Below, piece by piece: positions 31,998-44,500 of a DNA stretch of 64,000 nucleotides. Numbering within the stretch: position 1 is the first letter of the stretch; every line of letters begins with the position of its first letter. Where the stretch lies: positions 37,577,375 to 37,641,374 of the forward strand of contig CAIIXF020000005.1 of the NCBI GenBank assembly GCA_903813345.2. The letters are read 5' to 3'. Under the pieces are notes generated by a model that had not been told where the DNA came from, ran no database searches, and worked only from the letters and a program-made list of their open reading frames with translations. The translations under genes were made by a program, and so were the position numbers. This DNA is from Owenia fusiformis. Its lineage: Eukaryota > Annelida > Polychaeta > Sabellida > Oweniidae.

Positions 31998-32954
31998 AAA
32001 ATAATGCCATACTTGTTCACCTCAATTTTGTATTTTATACAATAGAAATTGCATAATATTATTGTATTTAGAAATAATTTATATGTTTTTACTCATTTTT
32101 TTACTTTTTCCAAATGCATAGCCTAGAGAAGAGACATTGTACATATTTTGAATTTGTAGATTAGATTTAGACTTGTAGTGTACATAAGGTATAGATGTGT
32201 ATATAAAACAGTGTAAATACATGTTTTTACATTATATATTATATAAATTATATATTCAGTTAGGACTAAAAATGAGATTTGATATATCATTTTGAGGTCA
32301 CCATGAGCATATCCATTGAATGTATGTAATATATGCAAGGACGATCAGCTCCCAGAATCCAGCATCAATATTCTTGCCGTATATGGTGTTATGACCTTGA
32401 CCTTTATTATCACATAGTCATGTTGTGATTACAAAATTCATAATCAAAACGTCCATCAAAATTTGATTACATTTGCATTGCATCACATTTTGATTAATAG
32501 CAATAGCAACAGTGCAAGTGTAATCTATGTCATGAATGCAACAGTAAATTGTCAAGAGATCAACCAGGTGCTAAAAATTGGAAAATTACTTGCCATTCTG
32601 TTGTAAATTTGTTATATTTGTTTACTGCCAGATTGGTAAATTATTGACATACTTTGATGAAAACATGTAAAAATCAATGGGAGCTTACTGCACAAGAAGA
32701 CATATTATCAGCTGATAACTTTTTTTGAATATCTAGGAAAAGGCGTCATATCATTCTTTTTGAACAGATATGAGCTGCAAATTAAATCAGATTGAATTTA
32801 CTTGGGAAACACTATGTAAAGTTAAATTAGAATTTCTGAATCAGTTGTTGTAAATATGGATATAATGACACCGTAATAACAGATCATTGGGCTCCAGGAG
32901 TTCTTTACTTTACAAAATTTCTGTTAATGATCTCCAAAGACTACAGGTTGCTAA
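31998..32954. other. gene-poor stretch
   Basis: AT-rich sequence with short repeats only. No gene, RNA or element edge was recognised. Confidence 0.45.
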
Positions 32955-33752
32955 CCCCCCTATCACACCAAGCTAGTTCTTACCCGTTCTTGCCAGTCCT
33001 ACGAAAACGTCGTAAAACGGGCTCAATCTGGCTGTGGTCGGGAAATATGTCTGAAATAATTAGCTTCTTCGTTCTTAAACAGTCTTCAATACGTCCATCT
33101 CGTTCGCAGTTCGTTCAGGTCGCACCACGTCGGTGTGCAACGTTGTAGAACGCGTCCCTTTGTCTAGAAGGTCAACATGACCTGATTACAGAACGGTATG
33201 GTCGCCATCGAATTTTGAATCGATTCAAAATTCTAAAATCACATTCCCGTCTGAGAACGTTCATAAAGTTCGTAAATAGACCTTAGAAAGTTGCAGCTAC
33301 GTTCATTCCGTTCGCACACAGTTTTGAAGAACGCAGTGGCAACTTGTTCGGTGTGATAGCTATATTTTTGCTAACTCGTTCATAAGCAGTGTTAAATAAG
33401 TTCTTAATCAGTTTAAACCCGTTTGCAATTAGTTCTACCTCGTTCTCAACACGTCCTCAGACAGTTCAACTCGTTGTTAAAACGTCCCTAGTTGGATTGA
33501 AGTACGACGGTCCCGTTCGTAGTACGTCCAGCTCGTCGTTAGTACGTTGTCACTCGTTCTAATTGTAGAACGTGACGACCACGAGAGCATTTTGAGCATG
33601 TTCTTAGTTCTAGAGGTCCTACCCGTTCAAGTACGTTCGATGAAGTTTGTAAATAGACCCCAAACGGTTCTAAGTACGTCCAGTCCGTTCGTACACAGTT
33701 GAAGCCCGTTTTCGAGAACGTAGTGAGAACTAGTTTGGTGTGATAGTAGGGT
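32955..33752. mobile_element. MITE-like element with TATCACACCAARCTAGTTCT ends
   Basis: Both ends carry TATCACACCAARCTAGTTCT in inverted orientation, preceded by CCC. A third, internal GGTGTGATAGC lies near 33348, suggesting a nested or doubled unit. The inside is rich in GTTCGTACGTCC-like words and has a higher GC content than the surroundings. It is non-coding. Confidence 0.65.
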
Positions 33753-33767
33753 AAATAAAATCAGTAT

Positions 33768-33835
33768 ATGAGTACTGTAGAAATTAGTACTGTAGAAATT
33801 AGTACTGTAGAAGAAGTACTGTAGTACAGAGTATT
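33768..33835. repeat. short tandem repeat AGTACTGTAGAAATT
   Basis: About three copies of a 15-bp unit followed by related AGTACTGTAG words. It lies directly after the preceding MITE-like element. Confidence 0.7.
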
Positions 33836-33839
33836 GGTC

Positions 33840-34882
33840 TGTCTACAAGACTACTCTAGAATAGATATTTTATGATCTTTAGCCCTACAAACTTACTTAA
33901 AACAAACTGTAAGGTGTCATATCTTCCAAAGTATATAACCTCTATCCAAACATATCAAAGTGCATCATTTTATCTTGTGATAACTTTTAGGGGATTATGG
34001 TCTCTGTTTCATAGTTTGTGGAAATGCTGAAGTTGTTCATGGAATAGGCGTGTATCTTAATTTGTAAATGTATATGAATTTTATAATTTTTTTTTCTCAA
34101 GAGATATTACAGCTGGATGTACATTGTTTCATATTGTATTTGATGTACACTTACCTAATATTACAATTACAGGAACAGTATTGTTTGTAGAGTTTGTATT
34201 TGTTACCCCCGTAAATGTGGGGTCGAATTGGCACACATTTATGGGCGTAGTATTTGTGTTCCATTTATTATGTGATTGTAAACATATTATCATATTATGT
34301 TTAGTTTAGATACTTAGATGTTTAATAAACGTTTGGGATTACTTCACCAAAGAATATCCTGATTGGCAGATTTTACCATCCTATGCAAGTTCTCTGCTGA
34401 AAGCTCTTAGGCTTACTAGACTAATATGACAGACCAAGGTTTACATCACAAAACATGTACATCGAAATACCTTAATAGGGTTAACATTTTTGATTATTTT
34501 TTTATTGATAGGATGTAAATAAAGTTATTATAACTTAACTTTACTTAACGAATTTTGTTATTTGATAGTGTATGTTTAATTTGAGAATTGTCATTTTGCA
34601 TTTCTGTTGAAAAAACAAAACTGTCCAATCCTAATTAGAAAACGCTTAGTCCACTGAGTAGTAAATCTTAAACCATTTACATGTATTCATGGATCTGAAA
34701 TGTTTCGCATTAAATAATATTTATAATGTATGGGGGAATACATGTTATAGTATTTAGTTGTGTGTGGTCCACTGGTGCTTTCAGTAAAGGAAGGAGCCTG
34801 GAAGACCCGGTTGGTCGATAATATTTTCATCCTAAGAAGTACTAGTATCAATGCCAATCTTGTTATCCATTCTCAATAGACT
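33840..34882. other. gene-poor stretch
   Basis: AT-rich. Several AATAAA signals on the plus strand (near 34323 and 34516) could be ends of transcripts or retroelement tails, but no coding exon was found to go with them. Confidence 0.4.
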
Positions 34883-35304
34883 AGATGCGAGTAGAAATGA
34901 TCTTGATTTACGTCATTAAATATTCAGATTTCAGTCAAAGTGATGTCATATTTGAAATCTACATGTAAAAATACATCTAAAAATATGGTTTCGAAAATGT
35001 TTATCAACTTTGAAAATTTAATATTTTTTGAAAATGTGACTTCTAGTTCGTGTTGATTCCCCATAGACCCCATATTACAAAATCACAAAAAGTGAAATAT
35101 CTTTTCTTGTATTGGACATATAACATTTTCTTTTACTGGACATACTTTTATTTGCATAACTATTCGATACATAAGGGCTATATGAAAATTGAACCACTAA
35201 AACCTATGTAATTTAAGTTAAAGGGAAGTTTCTACTATACCCGCCATACTATCTGACCCGAGCGAGCCACCTGGTGGTGAAACTGGTAACTACCTACTCG
35301 CATT
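34883..35304 (+). mobile_element. MITE with AGATGCGAGTAG ends, copy 1
   Basis: This 422-bp segment starts AGATGCGAGTAG and ends CTACTCGCAT. A diverged full copy lies in the opposite orientation at 55519-55942. Shared inner blocks include CACCTGGTGG, CCCCATAGACCCCAT and AAAAGTGAAATATCTTTTCT. It is non-coding. The two copies flank the whole cysteine-rich peptide locus. Confidence 0.75.
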
Positions 35305-35950
35305 TGCATTATTTGGAATGTTCCCCAGGATCCCCAGCTAAGAAGCTCTTGTCTGTGATATGGGCTGGTCAAAATATATACATAGACTATTTCACTTATT
35401 ACTACATGTAGTCAATCTTAACCTTATGTATATCTTTTATAGTAAAATCTACATGTTATTTTGGTTATTAATTCACAACTCTATTATATCAAACGTCTTA
35501 TCCGATCATCTCTATCATTCTGGAACCTTATAAGGCATGTTTTTAAGAATACAATAAACAGTTTGGCTTAAAACCTGTTTTTAGGAAGACCAGGTTGCTT
35601 CAAGGAAGGAGGAGTGCTGAGGTTCAGCTACTTGTACATGAACAATGGCGTACTGTATCTCCTCTTTATCACAAGATAATCACATCGTACCTCTAAGATA
35701 ACCCATCAGAATGAGTACACGACACCTAGTGTTTCGAGAATTGAGTCGTTGTCATCAAAATCATCCTGCTTGTTAAACCAATCATGGGGACGCATAATAA
35801 ATCTGTTCCCAACAAGAAGCCCGAATTTCTTTGAATCAAGATAAAGATAAGCAAAGACAATGAGATAAATTTGAAAACAGAAATGTATTTAAGAGGATGG
35901 TTTACTATCTTTATATCAGTTCCTAAATTGACTGTTTATCTAAATAAGAA

Positions 35951-36005
35951 ATGAAGAGTTTTATTGGAATCTTTATTCTTTTCGCTATTGCGAGTTGTAT
36001 ATCAG
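35951..36005 (+). CDS. orphan signal-peptide exon, paralogue of the cysteine-rich gene's exon 1
   Basis: ATG then 18 codons (MKSFIGIFILFAIASCIS) ending at TCAG|GTGAGT, phase 1. It has the same length, phase and nearly the same sequence as exon 1 at 38515 (MKSIIGILILLAIATCIS). A TATTTAAG lies about 65 bp upstream. No matching cysteine-rich exons follow before 38515, and a Penelope-like relic is inserted 47 bp after the donor. It is either an alternative first exon for the downstream gene or the remains of a duplicated gene. Confidence 0.6.
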
Positions 36006-36052
36006 GTGAGTAGCGAAACAGTTATCTATTAATTAAACAACGATATAACTGA

Positions 36053-36805
36053 AACAAGTCAAATTCTTTACTTCAGAGAATATTTTTAATTTATTGAGAC
36101 TTTCGACTAATATCCCTTAGTCTTTTTCAAAATATAACAGCATGTATACATGCTATTATATATATATGTCCAGTAAAAGAAAATGTTATTATATATTATG
36201 TAGGTGAAACAAAGCGGTAACTAGTTACTAGAATCAGAGAACATCGTAGACCCACATTACTGTCGACTGGAGGTCTTGCTTCTGCGGTTATTGAACATTC
36301 CATGGAATATGATCATAATATAAACTGGAACAATGTAAAAATCATTGATAATGAGAGTCATGATCTTAAACGTAGGGTTAAGGAAGCAATTCATATTAAA
36401 ACAATGCAACCTAAAATGAACAGAGATAATGGGTATCAGTTGGACAATTTGTATCATAAAATATTGTAAATTAAGAATGGTATAGCAAAGTATGCAATAG
36501 TAATATTTGAGTTTAATTGTTACCATAACGATGATATATTTATCTTAAGGTTATTATTAGGTCATTCGTTTTTTCGTATCTATGTTTTTTGTTGTTGTTA
36601 TTTTTTAGTTTACTAGGTCATTTGTTACATAATTAAATTTTCCATTGTCTGTTTATGACGTCACATAAATGTATACATGCTGTTATATTTTGAAAAAGAC
36701 TAAGGGATATATTAGTCGAAAGTCTCAATAAATTAAAAATATTCTCTGAAGTAAAGAATTTGACTTGTTTCTGATATATTAACCAGAGAGATGAACTTAC
36801 ATAGA
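36053..36805 (+). mobile_element. truncated Penelope-like element with inverted pseudo-LTRs
   Basis: Inverted repeats of about 100 bp (36052-36151 and 36669-36770) flank a GIY-YIG endonuclease relic. A 13-bp target duplication ACGATATAACTGA lies at 36040-36052 and 36806-36818, with a tail of about 35 bp between the right repeat and the duplication. Penelope-like elements are known for GIY-YIG endonucleases, LTR-like repeats in either orientation and short tails. The reverse transcriptase is missing, so this copy is not autonomous. Confidence 0.8.
36194..36469 (+). pseudogene. GIY-YIG endonuclease relic of a Penelope-like element
   Basis: The frame begins YYVGETKR, meets one in-frame TAA (36218-36220), then continues LVTRIREHR, SAVIEHSMEYDHNINW, KRRVKEAIHIK and MNRDNGYQLDNLY before TAA at 36467. 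These match the usual order of the Penelope endonuclease: the (Y)VGET strand, RxxEH, AVIEH, and KEAIxI then MNRDxG. The stop and the lack of reverse transcriptase mean it is dead. Confidence 0.8.
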
Positions 36806-36818
36806 ACGATATAACTGA

Positions 36819-38450
36819 CTTTAAAAGTTATTCAAATTCGGGTTAAATGCAGAAAACATTGTTCCCGAGAAGATGCAGTATGTAGTAGCCGGCACAGAAC
36901 AAGCCATCTCTCTCTTTTTGCTATCTTTTTAATACAAAATCATTTTTCATGAACTTTCACAGGATAAACTTCAAAGCTTTCCTAACATTATAAAATATTT
37001 TGTCTTACTCATTATCAAATTTCGTTATAAAATACAGGTTTTCCAAAATGATGGCCAAATTCTGCCAAGATTTCAAATTTTGCGGCTTTTATCTGAAAAT
37101 GATAAAGCATCTTAATTTTCTAGTATTGTCTTTATTCGCATTAAATCTTCACAAATAACTTGACCATATGACAAAAATAGATTCATTTGTTACCATATTT
37201 TCTAATTTCTATACAATTGACATTATTTCAAATGCAAATTGAATTTAGACTCGAACATTTATGCCTTGCTCACTTCCTCCGATCCATGGCCATCATTGTC
37301 GTCATTCTGTTGTTTGACATATGTTCCGTGTTTCATTTGGACACCAATTCAAACATCGCACTTTGATTGAATATTGGACCTCATTTGTGATATTTGTTAC
37401 TAGCGTCCTCAGATTCCATCGGTTACACAAAGAGATTTGACAAACAATTGTATTAAAACTTCCCAACATCATCCTTCTTCATAACAAGGCATAACAAATG
37501 GGTGTCATGGACTTTGTTTATTTTGGTCCCCATGTTGAGGTAAGGTCGAGTAGATCTAAAGGGGATTTATTATATTTTCATTGAAACGTGTTCCTGAATA
37601 ATTACCCGCAATGCAACACTCGGGGAGAAAACGTTGATACCTCTGTTGATGCCATGTATAATATCATATCCTATATTTTATTTTTCTTCAATATAATACT
37701 AAAACATACATGAATCAGTACACATTGAAAATATGATCAAAAAGGGAAGCGTCCAATGCTCATTTTGAAGTTCTCATGTTTATAACACAGAATGGCATAC
37801 CCTTACTTTGTAAGCCCATCCTTATATTGGAGTTATTACAAAAGTTTTGAAGAGCATCAAAAGTGTTTATTATTAAAACTGCATTTTTTTAATTTGATGC
37901 ACTAAGAAGATATCTTATCGCACCCCTGCAGACATAAACAAATGACGACATACGTTGAAGTGTTTTCATACATACACTGTATATTTAACAGTCTAAGAAG
38001 GATGCTTACTATGTCAATGTATACGTAGTTATTGTCATGTTTACCCTTTTCAATAGCTTGATCTTGTTATTTCTAGTTCTGAGCCACGGGGCGGAAACCA
38101 TGCATAACCATGTAACCATTGGATGTCTCTTCGATATATCGGAAAGGTGATGGACGTATTGTGGCTGATGGGGAAGTATACTAGACGACACTACTAGTTG
38201 ACAGACGACAGAATAAAACTAAACCTTAGTATATATTTACTTGTTACCAGTCTCTGACAACCAGGGCAATTGTTGTCATATATCAGGTGTCAGGTTCAGT
38301 TCATATTTGGGCTCAAGAGTACTGTTTTATTCCAGTGACGTCAAACCAATCACTTACTATCATAATCAACATGTATTCAAGGAGGAAGACACTCTTGTTA
38401 TTCAAAATTGAAGTTCCTGATAAAAAAGAGTAAACATGATTGTTGAAACG
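36819..38450. other. spacer upstream of the cysteine-rich gene, nothing recognised
   Basis: Ordinary AT-rich sequence. I searched it for the missing cysteine-rich exons of the orphan signal-peptide exon and found none. Confidence 0.5.
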
Positions 38451-38458
38451 TATAAAAG
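38451..38458 (+). promoter_or_regulatory. TATA box of the cysteine-rich peptide gene
   Basis: TATAAAAG lies 64 bases before the signal-peptide ATG, giving a short 5' leader of about 35 bases. This is the usual layout for strongly expressed secreted-peptide genes. Confidence 0.6.
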
Positions 38459-38514
38459 CATTTATTTTGACTGTTTGTTTTCAGTCCATAAATTGAATGC
38501 TAATAGAAGTAAAA

Positions 38515-38569
38515 ATGAAGAGCATTATCGGAATCTTGATTCTTCTCGCTATTGCAACTTGTATATCAG
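38515..38569 (+). CDS. cysteine-rich peptide exon 1, signal peptide
   Basis: MKSIIGILILLAIATCIS, donor TCAG|GTGAGT, phase 1. The start follows a TATA box at the expected distance, and the orphan exon at 35951 is its paralogue. Confidence 0.75.
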
Positions 38570-41500
38570 GTGAGTCTCAAAATCACCATGCAGTGGTTTT
38601 CATTTGAGATTAATGTGATCGTTTATAATTTGTGACCATGATTTTTTCAGTATATAAATCTATACTGTATAAAACAATGAGTTAAATATCGTTTGAGTTT
38701 TCCGTGTGCATGCATAGAATATCCTTATTTTGATACGAGAGTGACGTTATGAGGTGGTTTCCAAAATTATCAGATACGCTGTGTGAATTTTTTGACGTTG
38801 TGGGGTTGACATGTGTGTTTTGAGCCAATATTGTGTATTTCGACTAATTATTTGTCTGCCTTTGAGTATGCCTGTTTGTTAACTATGTTGGGTATATTTT
38901 ATAACCCCACAAGAGACAGACACTGCAAACCCAACTTCTTTGCTCTCGTTGGTACGTCCAACTCGAAATGTTGACTTGTGTCGGGTATATCAAAATACTA
39001 ATAAATAATAAAATAATCTTTTGTGGTTGGTATTACTTGATCCATATACTAGACTGTTTTAATCTCTTTACGGGACAGACGAATTAAAATGCCAAAAGGA
39101 GTTTGACATTCCCTTTTTAAGAAAACGAATTGATTTTATGGCAATTAAGAATGTTCAATTATTCTTAAGCATACCCTGCAATATGATATAATACAGGGTG
39201 GGCCAAAAAATTTTGCAACTTTTTTAAAAGGCTAGAAAAGTATCATAACATGAAGGTATTGACATAAAAATCGATTTACAGAGAGATTAGGATAGGCATA
39301 TTTTACGATTCAAATATCTAAGATAATACTGACTTCTAATTTTTTTGACAGATCTTTGAATATCGATGGTAAATTGTTCATGTGTCCGAGATTTACTGTT
39401 TTTCCAAGAAAATGTGACTTTTTATGATTTTATGTGATCAACAATAACACATCCATTATGTTCACTAAATCTGCTACAATCTCTGATAACTGTTTATTCA
39501 ATATACTAGGACAGTTTTATATTGGTATCTACTCAAAATGGTATTATGTTATACTGTATCTATTAATTATTTATTAATCACATGTTCTTACATCCATCTT
39601 TCACCTTCACTATCGCTACCAGCCATCGGGCAAGGGTCACTTTGGAATACCTGGAGGATGATACCTCTAGATTTATTAGTCCTTATAAATGGCTGCCCAA
39701 TACACCAAATGCCAACCCCTGTGACTATAACACATGGAGGCACCTGGAGCAGTTTATTGCAGTTAATGGTAATCCCCACACACCATTGAGCAACTAAAAG
39801 AGGTTAGGAGAAGTGGAAAGAAGTACCACAAGAATCGCTGGATGGCGCCATTGCAGTTACGCCCTTGTGTCTGTTTGATAGTGAAGGTAAAAGGCGGATG
39901 CATGGAACATTTTTTAAATAAATAATTAATACTAGAGATACAGTATAAAATAATACCATAGTAGATACTTATTATAAAACTGTACTAGCCATTGTTTTAA
40001 CAATTAAAAGATTGTAGCAGATTTAGAGAACATAATGAATGTGTTTTTGTTAATCACATAAAATCATAGAAATTCACATTTTCTAGGAAAATGGTAAATC
40101 TTGGACACATGAACAATTTACCATTGATATTCAAAGATCTGTTGAAACAATTTGAAGTCAGTATTAGCTTAAATATTTGAATGGTAAAATATGCCTATCC
40201 TAAAGTTTCTGTATATAAATTTTTTTGTCAAAACCTTAATGTTATGATCCTTTTCAAGCCTTTTAAAAAAGTTGCAAATTTTTTGGGCCCACCCTGTATT
40301 ATCATATTTGACTCATGACGTCTACGTTAACGCGAGGGCGATAGAATAAAATATATACTAAGCACGTACGTACCATATCTAGTTTACCCTGCTTTCAGAG
40401 TCAGTGAAGACGGAGCTCTCTTTTTAAGAAGTGAAGTCGAACGAATGCAAGAGGTATGTGGCGAAGTTGAGTCTCTCTATCTTTTACAAAACATGAAAAC
40501 AAATATAGTTTAAAATATAAATTTATTAAAGAAAAGTTAAAGTCCAAAAATATCATTTCAATCAGTTACTTACAGTTTTTGGTTAGTCCCGAGTTCACGC
40601 AACGAGGTTCTGAGGTTTCAATGCTAAAAATGCCTCTTTTATAATGTTAATTTTGAGGTGGGCAGAGCCGAAATAAGAGGTCTTATCCAATAAAATATCA
40701 GGAAATCCCATTAACTAAAATTGGCCTAAAAATAAATGTTTAATTTTATAGAAAGTCAATAAGGAATAGTGATGATTTTCTGCCCACGAATCTTGGATGT
40801 TTACCGAAAGTTTGAGAATTTGGCAGAATTTGGTGGGAAAGGAATGTCTAGACAAAACCTCTGAGCCTCGTCTCATGAACTCTGGATGCTTAATCTAATT
40901 ATCTAATTTAGTTCATTATCTAATTTATGTCCAAAACACATATTTATACGTCAATTTTCACCCTAAAAAGTATACAATTATTCGTAAAATGTGATGTAGA
41001 ATATAAAGGTATAAACATTTGCAAAGTATATACAGCAGTATTGATGTTTTGGTCAGTTGTACTCTGGGTCATTAGGTTTAATCGCTTTTTACTTTGTTTA
41101 TCAGAAATTTGCAGTCTTCAATATGATGCCAAAAACTATCGAAACTTATAAACATTGCAAAATTTCCCATCAGTTGACTTCATATATCATTTCTGCCACT
41201 CATATCTCAAGAATAATCCTTTCGTTTGATTGGCTCTAGATATAGTTCATGCCTAAAAACTGCTCTAATATGATGATAAAACATAAGAAATTAAACTGTT
41301 GATATTGTGAAATATCACACTGGGTTTAAAGATCACTAAAACAACTGTTACAATACAAATGTAAACTAATCAAAATAACGCAATAATTATAAACATGAGT
41401 AACAGAAAAAGATCATTATGACATCAACCGATGTGAAGTGAAATAAGTAGACTGACCAACGAGGTCAGCTATGACTTCGTCACATTCCTCCCACCTTAAA

Positions 41501-44500
41501 CATTTGTTTGTCCTCAAACAAGATAATTCACAATATTTCAAACATGATCAGATACATGCTAATGAAAATGAAAATACATTTTTCCAAATCAAGCACAAAA
41601 AGCAAGCTAAAAATAATATAATGGATGTTACACATACATGTGTTTACAGAACAATATTCCTTTGACAATAATGACTTTACAATCATAAATCTTTTCTCAA
41701 GATCTTAAAAAGAGGTTTAAATGATGATGAACTGATGAACATTTACCTTTTAAAGAGTTCAATAATTAATCACATAGCAAAAATCTACATTCATAAAATG
41801 ATGTAAAAATATTATTTAAAATAGCCTTAACCTCCCCTGCAACCACTGGCTATGAGAAATAACATAAAACTACTATCATTTACAAATTTTGCAAGCTTAA
41901 AAATCGAGAACCATTTAAACATGTAGTTTGAATTATCAGTTATTTAGTTGGTTAAGTTAACCTTCCTACTTCTTCCAAAACATGTGATGTTTGATAACTG
42001 ATAACCTCAATCTTACATTTTTTTCACATAAAATCTAAAGAATATTTCAATTAAGTAAATTAAAATGATGGCCTAAAGTGTTTACTACATTTTGTAACAA
42101 TTTTTCAGATTTCTTATATTACCACTTCACTAAGAATGCTCTTTTTAAACTTCCATAATCAAACTAATCATCCAGAATAAATGTCCTGTATAAGCATAAG
42201 CAACTGATCAACATGAGATATGATATTGATCTTTAAGTAACATGATTCATTGTCACTTCATATATCACATAGTCAGAAATACAGTCTACAATATGGATCC
42301 TCTATCAAATCTAATCAACATAATGTTTAAACGTTCACCCACGAATCATATTCTCTCTCTGTCAAATCTTTGCCTGGAATTTCATCTCTGTGTTTATAGT
42401 TAATTAACTGACCTCTCAGACTGTCTGCATAGTAATGTTTTCATTCTTTGTTTATTCAGTCACCCTCGATGGATATACATGTATAAATGTCTCTGTGCAT
42501 CATTGCTTGATAAAAATGGCGTGTCCCTAATATTTGCTGTGGCGGTTGTGTAATAAGCAGTAAATAGTTTGATTATATATTTAATAGGCCACTTGGTATT
42601 TCTCTTTGGTATTTCACTGATGATAGCACTGTTTGTTGTTTCCCAGAGCGTTTGGCCTCTACCATGTTTCTCTAGAACTGTTTCTTTTTCGAACTCAATA
42701 AGAAATTGTCATATGGCTTACTAACATTCATCATCATAAAGCCATGCGATGGTCAAATCTTGCAGATTTACATTTTGTCCCTGTTGTGTCGCTGACAATT
42801 GATTTCTCAGTACAGATTTACATAATATTGTCATCAACTCGAAATGTTCAATTTTCTCATTACTGCTATTTAGTAGCTTCGAAAGTTTTTGCCAGTTCAT
42901 ATTATCATATTGAACTCACTGTTTCTATCTTCTTTACCCATAAGTTGACTCTTCTACCATAGAAGGAGAACTCTATCTTCCAAAGCGTCCTTCTGGAAGA
43001 GATCTGTAGTCATCTATATATTCATACTCATTGTTCATCGACGTACATGAACATTTCCACATATTGTTCCTACTCAGCTAGCGATCTTCTTGTAGAAACT
43101 CGAAAGTCTACTTAACCGGTTCATCTTACATGTCTTCATTTACATGGTACTTCTCCAGCCCCCATGTGGGCAAAAGTTCTTGCACTCAAAGGCGGGTCTT
43201 CAAGAACGTCAAGGGGTGTCTTCACGTTGGTTTCTTGGCGTTCTGATGAGCTTTGCGATTGAACAAGACATGGTACTTCTCCAGGCCCCATGTGGCCACG
43301 TATGGTACTTAGCCCCCCCCCATACGGGGGAACCGCAGGGAGTGTGCGCAATCTCTCCCCGGATGGTAGACTTCTGCCTCCACCAGGCGCTGCAGACAAT
43401 GGTATTATACTAGCCCCCACATGGGCGTCACCCGCAGGTACCTGTGCGCCCAAGTGCTCCTCAGGATATGACCTCTTTTCCGCCGCCACGTAGCGTCCTG
43501 CAGCCAATGGTATTTTAGCTACCTCCATTGAAGGCCCACGATGATCATCCAGAAACATATTTACAAAACGGAAATTGACGTCGCTTCCCGTGGTGCGACA
43601 AAATTATTGAAGCGGACAGTCTTTATCTTTGGAATTGCTCCCATTGAATCAGACACCAGTATGTCTGTTGCTGCCAGCTTGTGAGTGCGTGTGTGGACAA
43701 CTGCAGGTCTCCACTGTCATCAAATTTTTCGGCACAGTAGTAGTTGACGTAACGAAGCCCTCAGTCCAGACTTCCTGCAGCTGCCGCTAATTGAATTTAT
43801 AGATCATTGATGGTCTTCAGCATCTTTCATCCTAAGTCCATCCTCCTCTCTGTCGTTGATTTATCTCAATACGTCTGCATATTGTCATCAAAGGATTGCT
43901 CTAAAGCGTCAGTTCAATTCACCATATTTTCATCCAACTGTTTTTATCATAGAACGTTCGAATGTAGTTTTCACATATCAATATCAGAGAATACGGGACA
44001 TCCTGTATGTTTCTATAGCACCGCTTCACCAGTTCTTCCACAGTGTATAGTGTAGTCTGTCGATCAAATCTTGGCCAGGATTCGATCACAGGTACAGCTT
44101 TGCTCCTGAATAACTTCAATGATCTAGTTTGACTGAGTTGTTTTAAGTTAACTTAAGTGAGAACCCCATTACACAATCTCGGTTTGGCCAAAAACATGAA
44201 CTTTTCATGGTAATTTCCATGTGTTAATTTTTTTTAAATGATTTTAATCAATAGATGGCAAGTTGTTATGGATTGTAACTTATCCTAAGTTAATATGACC
44301 TTTGACCCCAAAGACATATGATCCATAAATGTTTATTAAATTATTATTTTTCATTTATTTAATATTTGGATGTCTAACAAAAATTACTGGATATCCTTAG
44401 TTAACAAAAAGTGCCGTACTTTACATTTCCTAAATATAAATCCTAACGTAAGATTAGCCTATGAATTGAAAGTGTTTTACAGTAGTGATACTTTCACAAT

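Noticed and set aside
43136-43558. 140-residue Pro/Gly-rich minus-strand frame in the LTR element as a possible Gag
   Set aside because: Its length changes with a C-run that differs between the two internal copies, it overlaps an equally open plus-strand frame, and no Gag or zinc-knuckle motif is present.
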